A stretch of DNA of 64,000 nt from Sphingomonas flavalba (GTDB lineage Bacteria; Pseudomonadota; Alphaproteobacteria; Sphingomonadales; Sphingomonadaceae): positions 120,001-184,000 of the forward strand of contig NZ_SPHY01000005.1 of assembly GCF_004796535.1 (NCBI RefSeq), given 5' to 3'. A model generated the notes under the pieces. That model was not told the DNA's origin, did no database searches, and was given only the letters and a program-made list of their open reading frames with translations. A program made the translations under genes and the position numbers. Of the stretch, positions 23,688 to 31,835 are shown piece after piece; positions within the stretch are counted from its first letter, which is position 1, and each line of letters starts with the position of its first letter.

Positions 23688-24779
23688 ATGCGCGGCCGGC
23701 TGTGGGTGCTCGCCAAAGGCTATGCACCGGACGAGGGCGGCATGCAGACCTATGCCCGGCAGGTGGCCGAGACCTATGCCGCGTCCGGCTGGCAGGTGAC
23801 GGTGTTCACCCAGAGCAGCGCCGGGCCGCGCGACGTGGCGGTCGGCGGCGCGCGGATCGTCGATATCGGCGCCGGGCGCGGGGTGAGGGTGCCGTGGCGG
23901 CTGCTGCGGGCGATGCGGCGCGCGCTGGCGGTGGAGGGCGCGCCTGACGCCGTGCATGCGACGACCTGGCGCACGGCGGTGCTGCCGATGCTGCTCGGCC
24001 TGCCCTATGTCGCGACGGTCCATGGCCGCGAGATCATGTACGCGCGGGGGCCGGTGCGGCGCCTGATGCGGCGGGTGCTGGGCGGCGCCGAGCGGGTGGT
24101 GGCGGTGAGCGCCCATACCCGCGCCCGGCTGATCGAGCGGGTGCCGATGGCGGCGGAGCGCAGCGTCGTCGTCTGGAACGGGGTCAGCGCCGGCATCCGC
24201 CCTGGCCCGGCCGCCGACGGACAGCCGCCGCTGGTGCTGAGCCTGTGCCGGATCGAGCCGCGCAAGAACCTGTCCGCCGCGGTCGCCGCGGCCGCCGCCT
24301 GCGCCGCGCGCGGCCACCGCTTTCGATACGTCATATGCGGGCGGGGGCCGGAACTGGCCGCGCTGCGGGCACAGGTCGCTGCGCTTGGCCTGGACGACCG
24401 GGTGGTGCTGCGCGGCTTCGTTCCTGCCGCCGAGGCCGCCGCGCTCTATGCCGAGGCGGAGATTTTCCTGCATCCGCAGATCGCCATCGACGATGGCCGC
24501 GACTTCGAAGGGTTCGGCATCGCCGTCGCCGACGCAATGGCGGCGCGGACCGCCTGCGTCGTCGGCCGGGCGGGCGGCACCGGCGAATTGATCAGCGACG
24601 GCGTCGACGGGCTGGTCGTCGACGGCGCGGCGCCCGACAGCGTCACGGCCGCGCTCGACCGGCTGCTCGCCGACCCGGCCGGCCGACAGCGGATGGCCGA
24701 AGCGGCGGCGCGCCATGCCGTCGAACGGTTCGACTGGCATCGCCATTGCCGGATTGCGCTGGGCCTGGCGCAGCCGTGA
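23688..24779 (+). CDS. GT4 family glycosyltransferase
   Basis: Starting at ATG 23688, one base after the kinase stop, the 363-residue protein has a GT-B fold. The acceptor side has LAKGYAPDEGGMQTYARQV and PYVATVHGREIMY. The donor side has LSLCRIEPRKNLSAAV, FRYVICGRGPEL, VVLRGFVPAAEAAALYAEAEIFLHP, and EGFGIAVADAMA, the nucleotide-sugar-binding motif of family 4. It would transfer a sugar from an activated donor to a lipid- or glycan-linked acceptor in the cytoplasm. Its stop overlaps the flippase start. Confidence 0.92.
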   Translation: MRGRLWVLAKGYAPDEGGMQTYARQVAETYAASGWQVTVFTQSSAGPRDVAVGGARIVDIGAGRGVRVPWRLLRAMRRALAVEGAPDAVHATTWRTAVLPMLLGLPYVATVHGREIMYARGPVRRLMRRVLGGAERVVAVSAHTRARLIERVPMAAERSVVVWNGVSAGIRPGPAADGQPPLVLSLCRIEPRKNLSAAVAAAAACAARGHRFRYVICGRGPELAALRAQVAALGLDDRVVLRGFVPAAEAAALYAEAEIFLHPQIAIDDGRDFEGFGIAVADAMAARTACVVGRAGGTGELISDGVDGLVVDGAAPDSVTAALDRLLADPAGRQRMAEAAARHAVERFDWHRHCRIALGLAQP

Positions 24780-26092
24780 CCTACGCGCCACCAGCGCCGC
24801 CGCGCGGCGGGTCGATCGGCGGGTTCCTGCGCAATACGCTATGGCTGCTCGCCGGGCGCGGGACCGGCGCGGTGCTTGGCCTCGTCTATCTCGGCCTGGC
24901 GACGCGCGGGCTTGGCCCGGAAGGGTTCGGGCGGTTCGTGCTGATCCTCGGCATGGGGCAGGCGGTGGCGGCGCTGGTCGGCTTCCAGACCTGGCAGATC
25001 GTCGTCCGCTACGGCGCCCTGCATCTGAAGGCGGGCGAGGATGCCGCCTTCGCCCGGCTGGTCGCCTGCAGCCTTGGCCTGGACTGGGCGGGGGCGATCG
25101 CCGGCTGCCTGATCGCGGCGGGCGCGGTCTGGCTGGTCGGCCCGTATCTCGGCTGGGACGCGGCGGACAGCCGGGCGGCACTGGCCTTCGCGATCGTGCT
25201 GCTGCTGTCCGTGCGTTCGACCGCGATCGGGGTGCTGCGCGCGCACGACCGCTATGCGTTGGGCGCCGCCGCCGACGCGGTGACCCCGCTGGTCCGCATG
25301 GCCGGGGCGGTGGTGGTGGTGCTGGCCGGCGCGACAGTCGGCGGGTTCCTGCTGGTCTGGGCGCTGTCCGAGGCGGTGACCGCGCTGGTTTACTGGCTGA
25401 TCGCGCGGCGCGTCGGCCGGGCCGCGCTGCGCCTGCCACGAAAAGGCGATGCGCGGTGGGCGATGCGGGAGAATCCGGGGCTGTGGCGCTTCGCCGCCGG
25501 CGTCAATGCCGGGGCAGTGCTGGCCGGGGTCAGCCGCCAACTGGTCGTGCTGCTGATCGGCATGTTCGTCGGGCCGGTGGCGGCCGGCGGCTATCGGCTG
25601 GCCAACCAGATCGGGCAGGCGCTGGCGCGCGCCGCCGACCTGCTGAGCCGCGCGCTGTTCGGCGAACTGGCGCGCGCCCATGCCGGCTATGCCGGCACCG
25701 CGCTGCCCGACCTGTTCCGCCACGCGACCCTGGTCGCCGCCGGGCTGGCGGGCACCATCGTCCTGCTGCTGGTGACCGTTGGCCGCCCGGCGCTGGGCCT
25801 GATCGCCGGCGCCGACTATCTTTGGGCCTATCCGCTGCTGCTGATGCTCGGCATCGCCGCCGCGCTCGATGTCGCCGGGGTCAGTTTCGAGCCGGCGCTG
25901 CTGGCGACCGGCCGCGTCGGCCGGGCGCTGACGCTGCGCTGCCTGACCGCCACGCTGCTGTTCGCCGCGCTGGCCGGGCTGCTTCCCGCCTGGGGCGTAA
26001 CCGGCGCGGCGCTGGCGACACTGCTGGCGTCGGCCGCCGGCCTGCTGCTGTTCGGCGCCTCTGCCCGAGCGGCGGTGCGCCGACAGGCGTGA
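24776..26092 (+). CDS. Oligosaccharide flippase/polysaccharide export protein (MOP superfamily)
   Basis: The GTG at 24776 overlaps the TGA of the glycosyltransferase by four bases. The 438-residue product has about twelve hydrophobic segments, starting with FLRNTLWLLAGRGTGAVLGLVYLGLATRGLGPEGFGRF, the typical opening of Wzx-like flippases. The last segments are rich in Leu/Ala. Such proteins flip lipid-linked glycans across the inner membrane. No polymerase (Wzy) or initiating transferase gene is visible in the window. Confidence 0.85.
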   Translation: MTYAPPAPPRGGSIGGFLRNTLWLLAGRGTGAVLGLVYLGLATRGLGPEGFGRFVLILGMGQAVAALVGFQTWQIVVRYGALHLKAGEDAAFARLVACSLGLDWAGAIAGCLIAAGAVWLVGPYLGWDAADSRAALAFAIVLLLSVRSTAIGVLRAHDRYALGAAADAVTPLVRMAGAVVVVLAGATVGGFLLVWALSEAVTALVYWLIARRVGRAALRLPRKGDARWAMRENPGLWRFAAGVNAGAVLAGVSRQLVVLLIGMFVGPVAAGGYRLANQIGQALARAADLLSRALFGELARAHAGYAGTALPDLFRHATLVAAGLAGTIVLLLVTVGRPALGLIAGADYLWAYPLLLMLGIAAALDVAGVSFEPALLATGRVGRALTLRCLTATLLFAALAGLLPAWGVTGAALATLLASAAGLLLFGASARAAVRRQA

Positions 26093-26116
26093 GGTGAATC
26101 CGTTCGCCGGTCTTTC

Positions 26117-26138
26117 GGGCTCCTGCTTTCGCAGGCGC
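26117..26138 (+). repeat. Dispersed hairpin repeat, copy 1
   Basis: GGGCTCCTGCTTTCGCAGG is a short stem-loop (CCTGC/GCAGG) found also at 32742-32769, 38390-38415, 63917-63939 and, inverted, at 30461-30485. All copies lie between genes. It is REP-like. Confidence 0.7.
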
Positions 26139-26143
26139 GCGGC

Positions 26144-26776
26144 TTAGTCGGCGTCGGCCTGTTCGGCGGCTTCGAAAGCATGGAGGCCGGCGGGGGTCAA
26201 ATAGGGACGAACGAGGTTGATCAATACCGCATAGCCGCGGGCGATGACCCCCTCGTCGATCGCCTCGCCGAAGGTCTCGACATAGTTGATCCAGTGTTCC
26301 GACAGCACCCAACTGGTGGTCAGGAAGCGATCGAGGGTGTCGGCGTCCGCGGGCAGGGCGATCAGGCCCTGATCGGCGAGCGCCAGCATGAAGCGGCGCA
26401 GCGCCGCCATCCGCCGCTCGCGCAGTTCGTTGTAGCGGGCCCGGAGCAGCGGATCGTCGTTCAGGATGCCGACGAGGTCGCGGTAGAAGAAGCGGTAGCG
26501 GCAGACCATGTGCATCTGGCGCAGGAACATGAAGCGCATATGCGCCATCGTCGGCGTCCGGTCGTCGTTCGCCCAGTCCCCATGGATTTCGTCGCGCATC
26601 AGCGAGAAGACGTCGAGAATGATCTCCCGCCGGTTGCGGTAGTGGTAGTTCAGGTTGCCCTTGCTGATCCCGCATTCCGCCGCGATCCGGTTGGTCGAGA
26701 CGCTGGCTGTGCCGAGGCGGTTGAACAGGGCGATCGCGGCTTCGAGGATGCGGGTTCTGGTGTCGCGGGGCGCCAT
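26144..26776 (-). CDS. TetR/AcrR family regulator
   Basis: The 210-residue protein has an N-terminal helix-turn-helix (TRTRILEAAIALFNRLGTASVSTNRIAAECGI, then SKGNLNYHYRNRREI) and a helical ligand domain with no recognisable effector signature. It is divergent from the class V aminotransferase-like gene and may control it. Confidence 0.9.
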   Translation of the reverse strand: MAPRDTRTRILEAAIALFNRLGTASVSTNRIAAECGISKGNLNYHYRNRREIILDVFSLMRDEIHGDWANDDRTPTMAHMRFMFLRQMHMVCRYRFFYRDLVGILNDDPLLRARYNELRERRMAALRRFMLALADQGLIALPADADTLDRFLTTSWVLSEHWINYVETFGEAIDEGVIARGYAVLINLVRPYLTPAGLHAFEAAEQADAD

Positions 26777-26922
26777 GTGCGCTCAGCCTTGCTTGCGCGC
26801 GCGCTTGCGCCCGCCGCCGTCCCGTGTTCGGGGTGTCGTTAGGCCCATCGCCCTAATCCTCCGCTTTCGGCCGGGCATAGCGCCGGCCATGCTGCGTGGG
26901 AACCAGGAGGAGATGCTATCCG

Positions 26923-28179
26923 ATGTCGGCAAGGACCGGCCCGTTCCCGGTGGCGGCGGCGCGCGTGCAGTTTCCGGCGCTGTTCCGCCCCGATCCGTTC
27001 GTCTATTTCGACAATGCCGCCGGGTCGCAGGTGCCGCGCGGCGTGATCGACGCGGTGACCACGCACCTGACCGAGCGCAACGTCCAGCGCGGCGGCCGCT
27101 ATCCGGCGAGCATCGCCGTCGACGAGACGATCGCGCTGGGCCGGGCGAAGGTGGCGCTGCTGGTCAACGCGGCCGACCCGGACGAGATCGCCTTCGGCAT
27201 GAACGCGACGTCGTTCATCCGCCTGGTCAGCCTGGCGATCGGCCAGACGCTGCGGCCGGAGCGCAGCGAGATCATCGTCACCGACATGGACCATGACGCC
27301 AATGTCGCCACCTGGACGGCGCTGGCCCCGATCGGCGCGACCGTCACCGTCTGGCGGATGCGCGCGGACGGGCGGCTGCATGTCGAGGACCTGCTGCCGC
27401 TGCTGTCGGAGCGGACGCGGCTGGTCGCCTGCACCGCGGTATCGCACGCGCTCGGCTCGATCGTCGACATCGCGGCGGTGGCGCGCGCCGCCCATGCGGT
27501 GGGGGCGGAGATGTTCCTCGACTGTGTCCACCTGACGCCGCATCTGCCGATCGACGTGCAGGCGTGGGATTGCGACTATCTGGTCTGTTCGGGCTACAAG
27601 GCCTTTTCCCCGCATATGGGCTTTTTGTGGGGCAAGCGCGACACGCTGGTCCGCCTGCCGACCTTCCGCGAGGATTTCATTCCCGACGCGCCGCCATGCA
27701 AGATCGAGGCGGGGACGTTCATCTACGAGAACGTCGCCGGCATGACGGCCGCCGTCGCTTATCTGGAGGCGCTGGCCGACATGCTGCCCGGCGCGGCGGC
27801 GCCGGCGGAGCCGCGCGCCCGGCTTGTCCACGCGATGGAGGCGGTGCGCCGGTACGAGCAGCAGCTATCGCGCGCGATGCTGGGCGTGCTGGAGCGCCAC
27901 GGCGCCACCGTCTACGGCATTACCGATCCGGAGCAGATCCACCTGCGGGTGCCGACGCTGAGCTTCAACCTGCCCGGCATCGCCCCGGCCGCCGTTACCC
28001 GCCACATGGCCGCCGCCGGCATCGGCATTCGCGACGGGCATATGTACGCGCCGCGGCTGATGGCGCGGCTTGGCCTGGCGATGGACAGCGGCATGGTCCG
28101 CGCCTCGCTGCTCCATTACAACAGTATGGCGGAGGTCGAGCGGTTCGACGCGGCGCTGGCGGCGCTGGTCGGGGGGTAG
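26923..28179 (+). CDS. Class V aminotransferase, cysteine-desulfurase-like
   Basis: A strong GGAGGAG lies ten bases before ATG 26923. The 418-residue protein follows the class V fold: [11 protein letters not shown] at the N-terminus, [24 protein letters not shown], and the PLP lysine in [18 protein letters not shown]. At the position where desulfurases have their catalytic cysteine in an RSGHHCAQP-type loop, this protein has [10 protein letters not shown], with no cysteine. It belongs to the VC1184-like group, so sulfur transfer is doubtful and an amino-acid lyase or epimerase role is possible. Confidence 0.85.
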   Translation: MSARTGPFPVAAARVQFPALFRPDPFVYFDNAAGSQVPRGVIDAVTTHLTERNVQRGGRYPASIAVDETIALGRAKVALLVNAADPDEIAFGMNATSFIRLVSLAIGQTLRPERSEIIVTDMDHDANVATWTALAPIGATVTVWRMRADGRLHVEDLLPLLSERTRLVACTAVSHALGSIVDIAAVARAAHAVGAEMFLDCVHLTPHLPIDVQAWDCDYLVCSGYKAFSPHMGFLWGKRDTLVRLPTFREDFIPDAPPCKIEAGTFIYENVAGMTAAVAYLEALADMLPGAAAPAEPRARLVHAMEAVRRYEQQLSRAMLGVLERHGATVYGITDPEQIHLRVPTLSFNLPGIAPAAVTRHMAAAGIGIRDGHMYAPRLMARLGLAMDSGMVRASLLHYNSMAEVERFDAALAALVGG

Positions 28180-28198
28180 GCGGGCGGGCCCGCCCGCG
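28179..28198. terminator. GC palindrome between convergent genes
   Basis: A perfect 18-bp GC palindrome (GCGGGCGGGCCCGCCCGC, 28180-28197) sits between the convergent class V aminotransferase and CopD-like genes. It has no T-tract, so a termination role is only suggested by position. Confidence 0.35.
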
Positions 28199-28205
28199 CC
28201 CGCGC

Positions 28206-28685
28206 TCAGCCGAACAGCAGCACGCCGTGGGCGCCGAGGACGGCGCCGGCGATGGTGACGAGGGCGGCGGCGAGCAGGATGCGGTGGGCGCGAATCGCGA
28301 AGGCGAAGGCGCGGTCGGAATCGGCCTCCGCCCGCTTGTGGAACCAGCGGTGGAGGAACAGCGGCTCGCCGACGAACAATAGCAGCACGAACAGCAGCCA
28401 CACGCAGACCATCGCGTGCATCCACCAATAGCCCGGCTCGGCGAAGCGGTACCAGGCGTCCATCCGCCAGGTCATATAGAAGCCGGTCAGGCCGACGATG
28501 ATGATCGACACCCGCGCCTGCGGGGCGAAGCGGGATTCGACCGCTTCGAACCGCGCCATCCGTTCCGCCGGGTCGGTGAGGCGGGCGACGCCGGGCAGAA
28601 CGACCAGCGTCGCCATCGCCACGCCGCCGATCCAGTGGACGACGGCGAGGACGTGGAGCATCCGGGCGATGGCGAGATCAAGCAT
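28206..28685 (-). CDS. CopD-like four-helix membrane protein
   Basis: The 159-residue protein has four membrane helices: MLHVLAVVHWIGGVAMATLVVL, SIIIVGLTGFYMTW, WWMHAMVCVWLLFVLLLFVG and ILLAAALVTIAGAVLGAHGVLLFG. Histidines in helices or at their ends (LHVLAVVHW, WWMHAMV, FLHRWFHK, RAHRILL) could bind heme b or copper, as in the CopD/cytochrome-b-like superfamily. It is the last gene of the operon divergent from nsrR. A link to nitric-oxide handling is inferred from that context; the biochemistry is unknown. Confidence 0.75.
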   Translation of the reverse strand: MLDLAIARMLHVLAVVHWIGGVAMATLVVLPGVARLTDPAERMARFEAVESRFAPQARVSIIIVGLTGFYMTWRMDAWYRFAEPGYWWMHAMVCVWLLFVLLLFVGEPLFLHRWFHKRAEADSDRAFAFAIRAHRILLAAALVTIAGAVLGAHGVLLFG

Positions 28686-28708
28686 GTGAAGCAGCCTTTC
28701 CCGGCCGG

Positions 28709-28999
28709 TCAGTTGTCGCGGCCCTCGTCGACGCCGTGCGCGCGGGCGCCGGCGCGCTCATCATGGCCGCTGTTGGAACTGAGGAAGCCGATCGCCATCA
28801 GCCCGCCGCCGAGCACGACCGAGAAGAATACGCCGAGCGTGGTGGCGATGACGATCGTGCTGTTGAGCGGCGCGACCAGCCACAGGTAGAACAGCGCCAT
28901 CCCCACCATCACGACGGCGGCGGCAACGGTGTAGCGCATGAGTTTGACGAAGCTGAGCCGCGCCGCGGTTTCCCTGGCGCCTGCCGGTTTGCTGATCAT
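28709..28999 (-). CDS. Small two-helix membrane protein in NsrR-linked operon
   Basis: The 96-residue protein has two membrane helices (YTVAAAVVMVGMALFYLWLV and IVIATTLGVFFSVVLGGGLMAIGFL) and a polar C-terminus. Its ATG overlaps the stop of the DUF1971 gene (ATGA), and the CopD-like gene starts 23 bp after its stop, so the three form an operon. No family is recognised with certainty. Confidence 0.75.
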   Translation of the reverse strand: MISKPAGARETAARLSFVKLMRYTVAAAVVMVGMALFYLWLVAPLNSTIVIATTLGVFFSVVLGGGLMAIGFLSSNSGHDERAGARAHGVDEGRDN

Positions 29000-29301
29000 C
29001 GTTGGGTCTCCTCATCACGAGCGGGAAGCTCCGGCGGGCGGTCGTAGAAATCCACCTGCATCCGCATCGGCCCGTTCAGGGTCACCCAGTGCGGATCGTC
29101 GGGGTAGAGCAGGCCGGGGCGGCCGGGCGACAGGCGCTCGGTCGGCCGGCCATTGGCGAAGGACAGAGCGATTTCCCCGTCCAGCACGCGCAATACGCCC
29201 CACACGCCGGGCTTGGTCCGGTGCTGGTGGCGCAGAGCGTCGGGCAGATTGTTCTCGTCGAAAACCGGGGATGACCGGTAGGGCAGAGGAGCGCTCATCA
29301 T
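28996..29301 (-). CDS. DUF1971 protein (TehB/YeaR-like domain)
   Basis: The 101-residue protein matches the DUF1971 pattern: LPDALRHQHRTKPGVWGVLRV, LDGEIALSF, then PGLLYPDDPHWVTLNGPMRMQVDFYD, a small cupin-like beta fold. The E. coli relative YeaR is nitrate- and NO-responsive through NarL and NsrR. Here the gene heads a three-gene operon divergent from an nsrR homologue with two NsrR-like palindromes between, so NO-dependent induction is likely. Biochemical function is not known. Confidence 0.85.
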   Translation of the reverse strand: MMSAPLPYRSSPVFDENNLPDALRHQHRTKPGVWGVLRVLDGEIALSFANGRPTERLSPGRPGLLYPDDPHWVTLNGPMRMQVDFYDRPPELPARDEETQR

Positions 29302-29428
29302 CAGACCTTCAGCCTAGGGCGGCGGGCCGCGAGCGGAGAATGGCGCGGGCGTGGAGCTGGCCGGGCGATGCCGGCCGCCGTTGCTGCCCTTCGTCGATTG
29401 CGACCCGGTCGGTCATCGTCGCGTCCAA

Positions 29429-29451
29429 AACATGTATCAAGGATGCATCTA
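29429..29451. promoter_or_regulatory. NsrR-like operator, site 1
   Basis: Arms AACATGTA and TGCATCTA are separated by seven bases, total 23 bp. This is the same architecture as the known NsrR site (AAGATGCA-N7-TGCATCTT). It lies between the divergent DUF1971 operon and nsrR, 37 bp centre-to-centre from site 2. Confidence 0.65.
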
Positions 29452-29465
29452 TCCCAGCCGCCGGA

Positions 29466-29488
29466 AACATGCAATGGATATGCATGTT
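29466..29488. promoter_or_regulatory. NsrR-like operator, site 2
   Basis: Arms AACATGCA and TGCATGTT form a perfect 8-bp inverted repeat with a seven-base spacer, differing from the classical NsrR consensus arms at one symmetric position (C for G). It is 51 bp upstream of the nsrR start, fitting autoregulation. Confidence 0.72.
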
Positions 29489-29539
29489 AAAAATGCGGCG
29501 ATGCGGGCCGGGGGCACCCGGCGTGACGATGGAGCGACG

Positions 29540-29995
29540 ATGCGACTGACGCGCTACACCGACTATGCGGTGCGCGTGCTGATGCACCTGGGCACCGACC
29601 CCGACCGGCTGGCGTCGATCGCGGAGATCGCGCATGCCTACGACATTTCGCAGAACCACCTGATGAAGGTCGTCCACGACCTGGGCAAGGCCGGCTATGT
29701 CGCCAGCGTGCGCGGGCGCGGCGGCGGCATCCGGCTGGCACGGCCGCCGGAGGCCATTCGCATCGGCGAGGTCATCCGCCATACCGAGGAAGGCTTCACC
29801 CTGACCGATTGCGAGAATTGCGTGATCGCCCCGGCCTGCGGCCTGACCCCGGTGGTGCGCGAGGCGCTCGCCGCCTTTCTGGCGGTGTTCGACCGCTATA
29901 CGCTGGCCGATCTGCTCGGGCGGCGCGACGTGCTGCGCGGCCTGTTCCACCCGGCGGAAGAGGCGGGCGCGGCGGTGGGCGGCGGATTGCACTGA
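29540..29995 (+). CDS. nsrR: NsrR-type Rrf2 regulator, Fe-S nitric-oxide sensor
   Basis: The 151-residue protein starts MRLTRYTDYAVRVLMHLG, the NsrR/Rrf2 winged-helix opening, continues ISQNHLMKVVHDLGKAGYV and RGRGGGIRLA, and carries three cysteines C91, C94 and C100 (DCENCVIAPACGL) that would ligate an iron-sulfur cluster. NO damages the cluster and relieves repression. The start is the ATG at 29540, preceded by GGAGCGACG. It is divergent from the DUF1971 operon and probably controls both directions through the two palindromes in the gap. Confidence 0.9.
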   Translation: MRLTRYTDYAVRVLMHLGTDPDRLASIAEIAHAYDISQNHLMKVVHDLGKAGYVASVRGRGGGIRLARPPEAIRIGEVIRHTEEGFTLTDCENCVIAPACGLTPVVREALAAFLAVFDRYTLADLLGRRDVLRGLFHPAEEAGAAVGGGLH

Positions 29996-30072
29996 GTCGG
30001 GCGGACGGGCGGCACCGGCCCGCGCGGAAATCCGGGCTGGCGGGGGCGGGCGGTTGCCGCTATCGGGCGGGG

Positions 30073-30327
30073 ATGACCGATACGCCGCCCGACCGCCTGA
30101 GCAACGACCCGTCCAGCCCGTTCTATGACGCCGACGCGTTGGGGCGCGGCATCGGCATCCGCTTCAAGGGCAATGAACGCCGCGACGTCGAGGAATATTG
30201 CGTCAGCGAGGGCTGGATCCGCGTCGCCCTCGGCAAGAAGATGGACCGGCGCGGCCGGCCGCTGACCATCAAGCTGTCCGGCCCGGTCGAGCCGCGGTTC
30301 GAGACGCCGGCGAGCGACGACGCGTAG
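30073..30327 (+). CDS. DUF3297 family protein
   Basis: The 84-residue protein begins MTDTPPDRLSNDPSSPFYDAD and contains GIGIRFKGNERRDVEEYC and WIRVALGKKMDRRGRPLTIK. This small cytoplasmic DUF3297 family is common in Proteobacteria and has no known function. The start ATG 30073 follows a GGGCGGGG stretch. It stands alone, followed by a repeat region. Confidence 0.85.
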   Translation: MTDTPPDRLSNDPSSPFYDADALGRGIGIRFKGNERRDVEEYCVSEGWIRVALGKKMDRRGRPLTIKLSGPVEPRFETPASDDA

Positions 30328-30368
30328 GCGCGCTGCCGCGACAGCCCGGCCCATTGTTTGTTGGGGAA

Positions 30369-30451
30369 CGGCGCCGGCCCGCGCCCCCACCCGACTTCCC
30401 AACGACAGTATCCTGAAATGGGGGGCCGGGTGGGGGCGCGGGCCGGCGCCG
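30369..30451. repeat. Perfect 25-bp inverted repeat
   Basis: Bases 30369-30393 are the exact reverse complement of 30427-30451; the spacer is 33 bases. The arms are almost pure G+C and would form a very stable hairpin in RNA or a cruciform in DNA. It lies between the DUF3297 and serine-hydrolase genes, with a dispersed hairpin repeat 9 bp further on. There is no T-tract on either strand. Confidence 0.75.
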
Positions 30452-30460
30452 CACCGCATC

Positions 30461-30485
30461 GTGCTCCCGCGCAAGCAGGAGCCCA
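30461..30485 (-). repeat. Dispersed hairpin repeat, inverted copy
   Basis: This is the reverse-complement copy of the GGGCTCCTGC-type element, reading TGGGCTCCTGCTTGCGCGG on the minus strand. It directly follows the 25-bp inverted repeat. Confidence 0.6.
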
Positions 30486-30599
30486 TGGCGCGCAGGAACC
30501 AGGGATGGATCATCATCGTCCGAATGGCGATCCATCCTACCGGTTGATCGCGGCGGCCGCGCGGCGATATGCCCGACCGGACGGCAGGAGCGCGGACGG

Positions 30600-31835
30600 A
30601 TGAAGACGGTTGACCCGGCACGACATGGTTTCGACGCGGAGCGGCTGGACCGGATCGACCGGTTCATCGCCGACCGTTATGTCGCGCCCGGCCGGTTCAG
30701 GGGCACCCAGTTGCTGGTCAGCCGCGACGGCGCGCCGGTCCATTTCTCGACGCGCGGGGTGATGGGCGAGGACGGCCGGCCGATGGCCGACGACGCGCTG
30801 TTCCGCATCGCGTCGATGACCAAGCCGGTCACCTCGGTCGCGTTCATGCAACTGGTCGAGGAAGGGCGCGTCGCGCTCGACGATCCGGTCGCGACGGTGA
30901 TTCCGGAATGGAAGGACCTGGCCGTCCGCGCCGGCGGCGGGGGCGGTGCGCCGTTCGTCACCCGGCCACCGGCCCGGCCGATGCTGATGGTCGACCTGCT
31001 GCGCCATACTTCCGGCCTGACCTACAGTTTCCAGTATCGCGGCAATGTCGACGCCGCCTATCGCGCGACCAAGCTGGAGGACTGGTACGGGCCGCACGAC
31101 CTGGACGCCGTCGTCCGGCTGCTCGCCGACATCCCGCTGGAATTCTCGCCGGGCGACGAGTGGAACTATTCGGTGTCGACCGACATCCTCGGCCTCGTCA
31201 TCCAGCGGCTGACCGACACGCCGCTCGACGCGGTGTTCCGCGACCGCATCCTCGGCCCGCTCGGCATGGACGACACCGGCTTCGTCGTGCCGGACGCGAA
31301 GATCGACCGGCTGACCGATTGCTATGCAATGGCGCCGGGCAAGGGCATGCTGCTGTACGACGCGGCCGAGAGCAGCGCCTGGCGGCGGCCGCCGACCCAG
31401 CTTTCGGGCGGCGGCGGGCTGGTGTCCAGCGCCGCCGACTATCACCGCTTCTGCCGCATGCTACTCGCCAAGGGGACGCTCGACGGCGCGCGCATCCTGG
31501 CGCCGAAGACGGTCGAGCTGATGACGATCAACCACTTGCCGGGCGGCCGCGACATCGCGTCGATGTCGAAATCGCTGTTCAGCGAGGCGACCAACGCTGG
31601 CGCCGGCTTCGGCCTGGGCTTTGCGGTGACGACCGATCTGGCGGCGGTGATGCTGCCCGGGTCGGTCGGCGATTTCTATTGGGGCGGCATGTTCTCGACC
31701 GCATTCTTCGTCGATCCTGTGGAGCGTATCATCATGATCTTCATGGCCCAACTCAGCCCGTCCAATACCTGGCCGATCCGCCGCCAGATCAAGACGATGC
31801 TCTATGCCGCGCTGACCGAGACGCGCCGTGGCTGA
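30600..31835 (+). CDS. Serine hydrolase of the beta-lactamase/esterase fold
   Basis: The 411-residue protein has the class C-like active-site tetrad motif SMTK in FRIASMTKPVTS, the tyrosine motif YSVS in WNYSVSTDILG, and WGGMFS near the C-terminus in place of KTG. It also has LLRHTSGL and LGPLGMDDTGF. This pattern fits family VIII esterases and related serine hydrolases more than true beta-lactamases. No signal peptide is visible, so it is probably cytoplasmic. Its end overlaps the tesB start by eight bases, suggesting co-transcription. Confidence 0.87.
   Translation: MKTVDPARHGFDAERLDRIDRFIADRYVAPGRFRGTQLLVSRDGAPVHFSTRGVMGEDGRPMADDALFRIASMTKPVTSVAFMQLVEEGRVALDDPVATVIPEWKDLAVRAGGGGGAPFVTRPPARPMLMVDLLRHTSGLTYSFQYRGNVDAAYRATKLEDWYGPHDLDAVVRLLADIPLEFSPGDEWNYSVSTDILGLVIQRLTDTPLDAVFRDRILGPLGMDDTGFVVPDAKIDRLTDCYAMAPGKGMLLYDAAESSAWRRPPTQLSGGGGLVSSAADYHRFCRMLLAKGTLDGARILAPKTVELMTINHLPGGRDIASMSKSLFSEATNAGAGFGLGFAVTTDLAAVMLPGSVGDFYWGGMFSTAFFVDPVERIIMIFMAQLSPSNTWPIRRQIKTMLYAALTETRRG

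Noticed and set aside
30600-31835. Annotation as an antibiotic-resistance beta-lactamase
   Set aside because: SMTK and YSVS are shared with esterases; the KTG box is replaced by WGG, and no signal peptide is present, so resistance is not supported.
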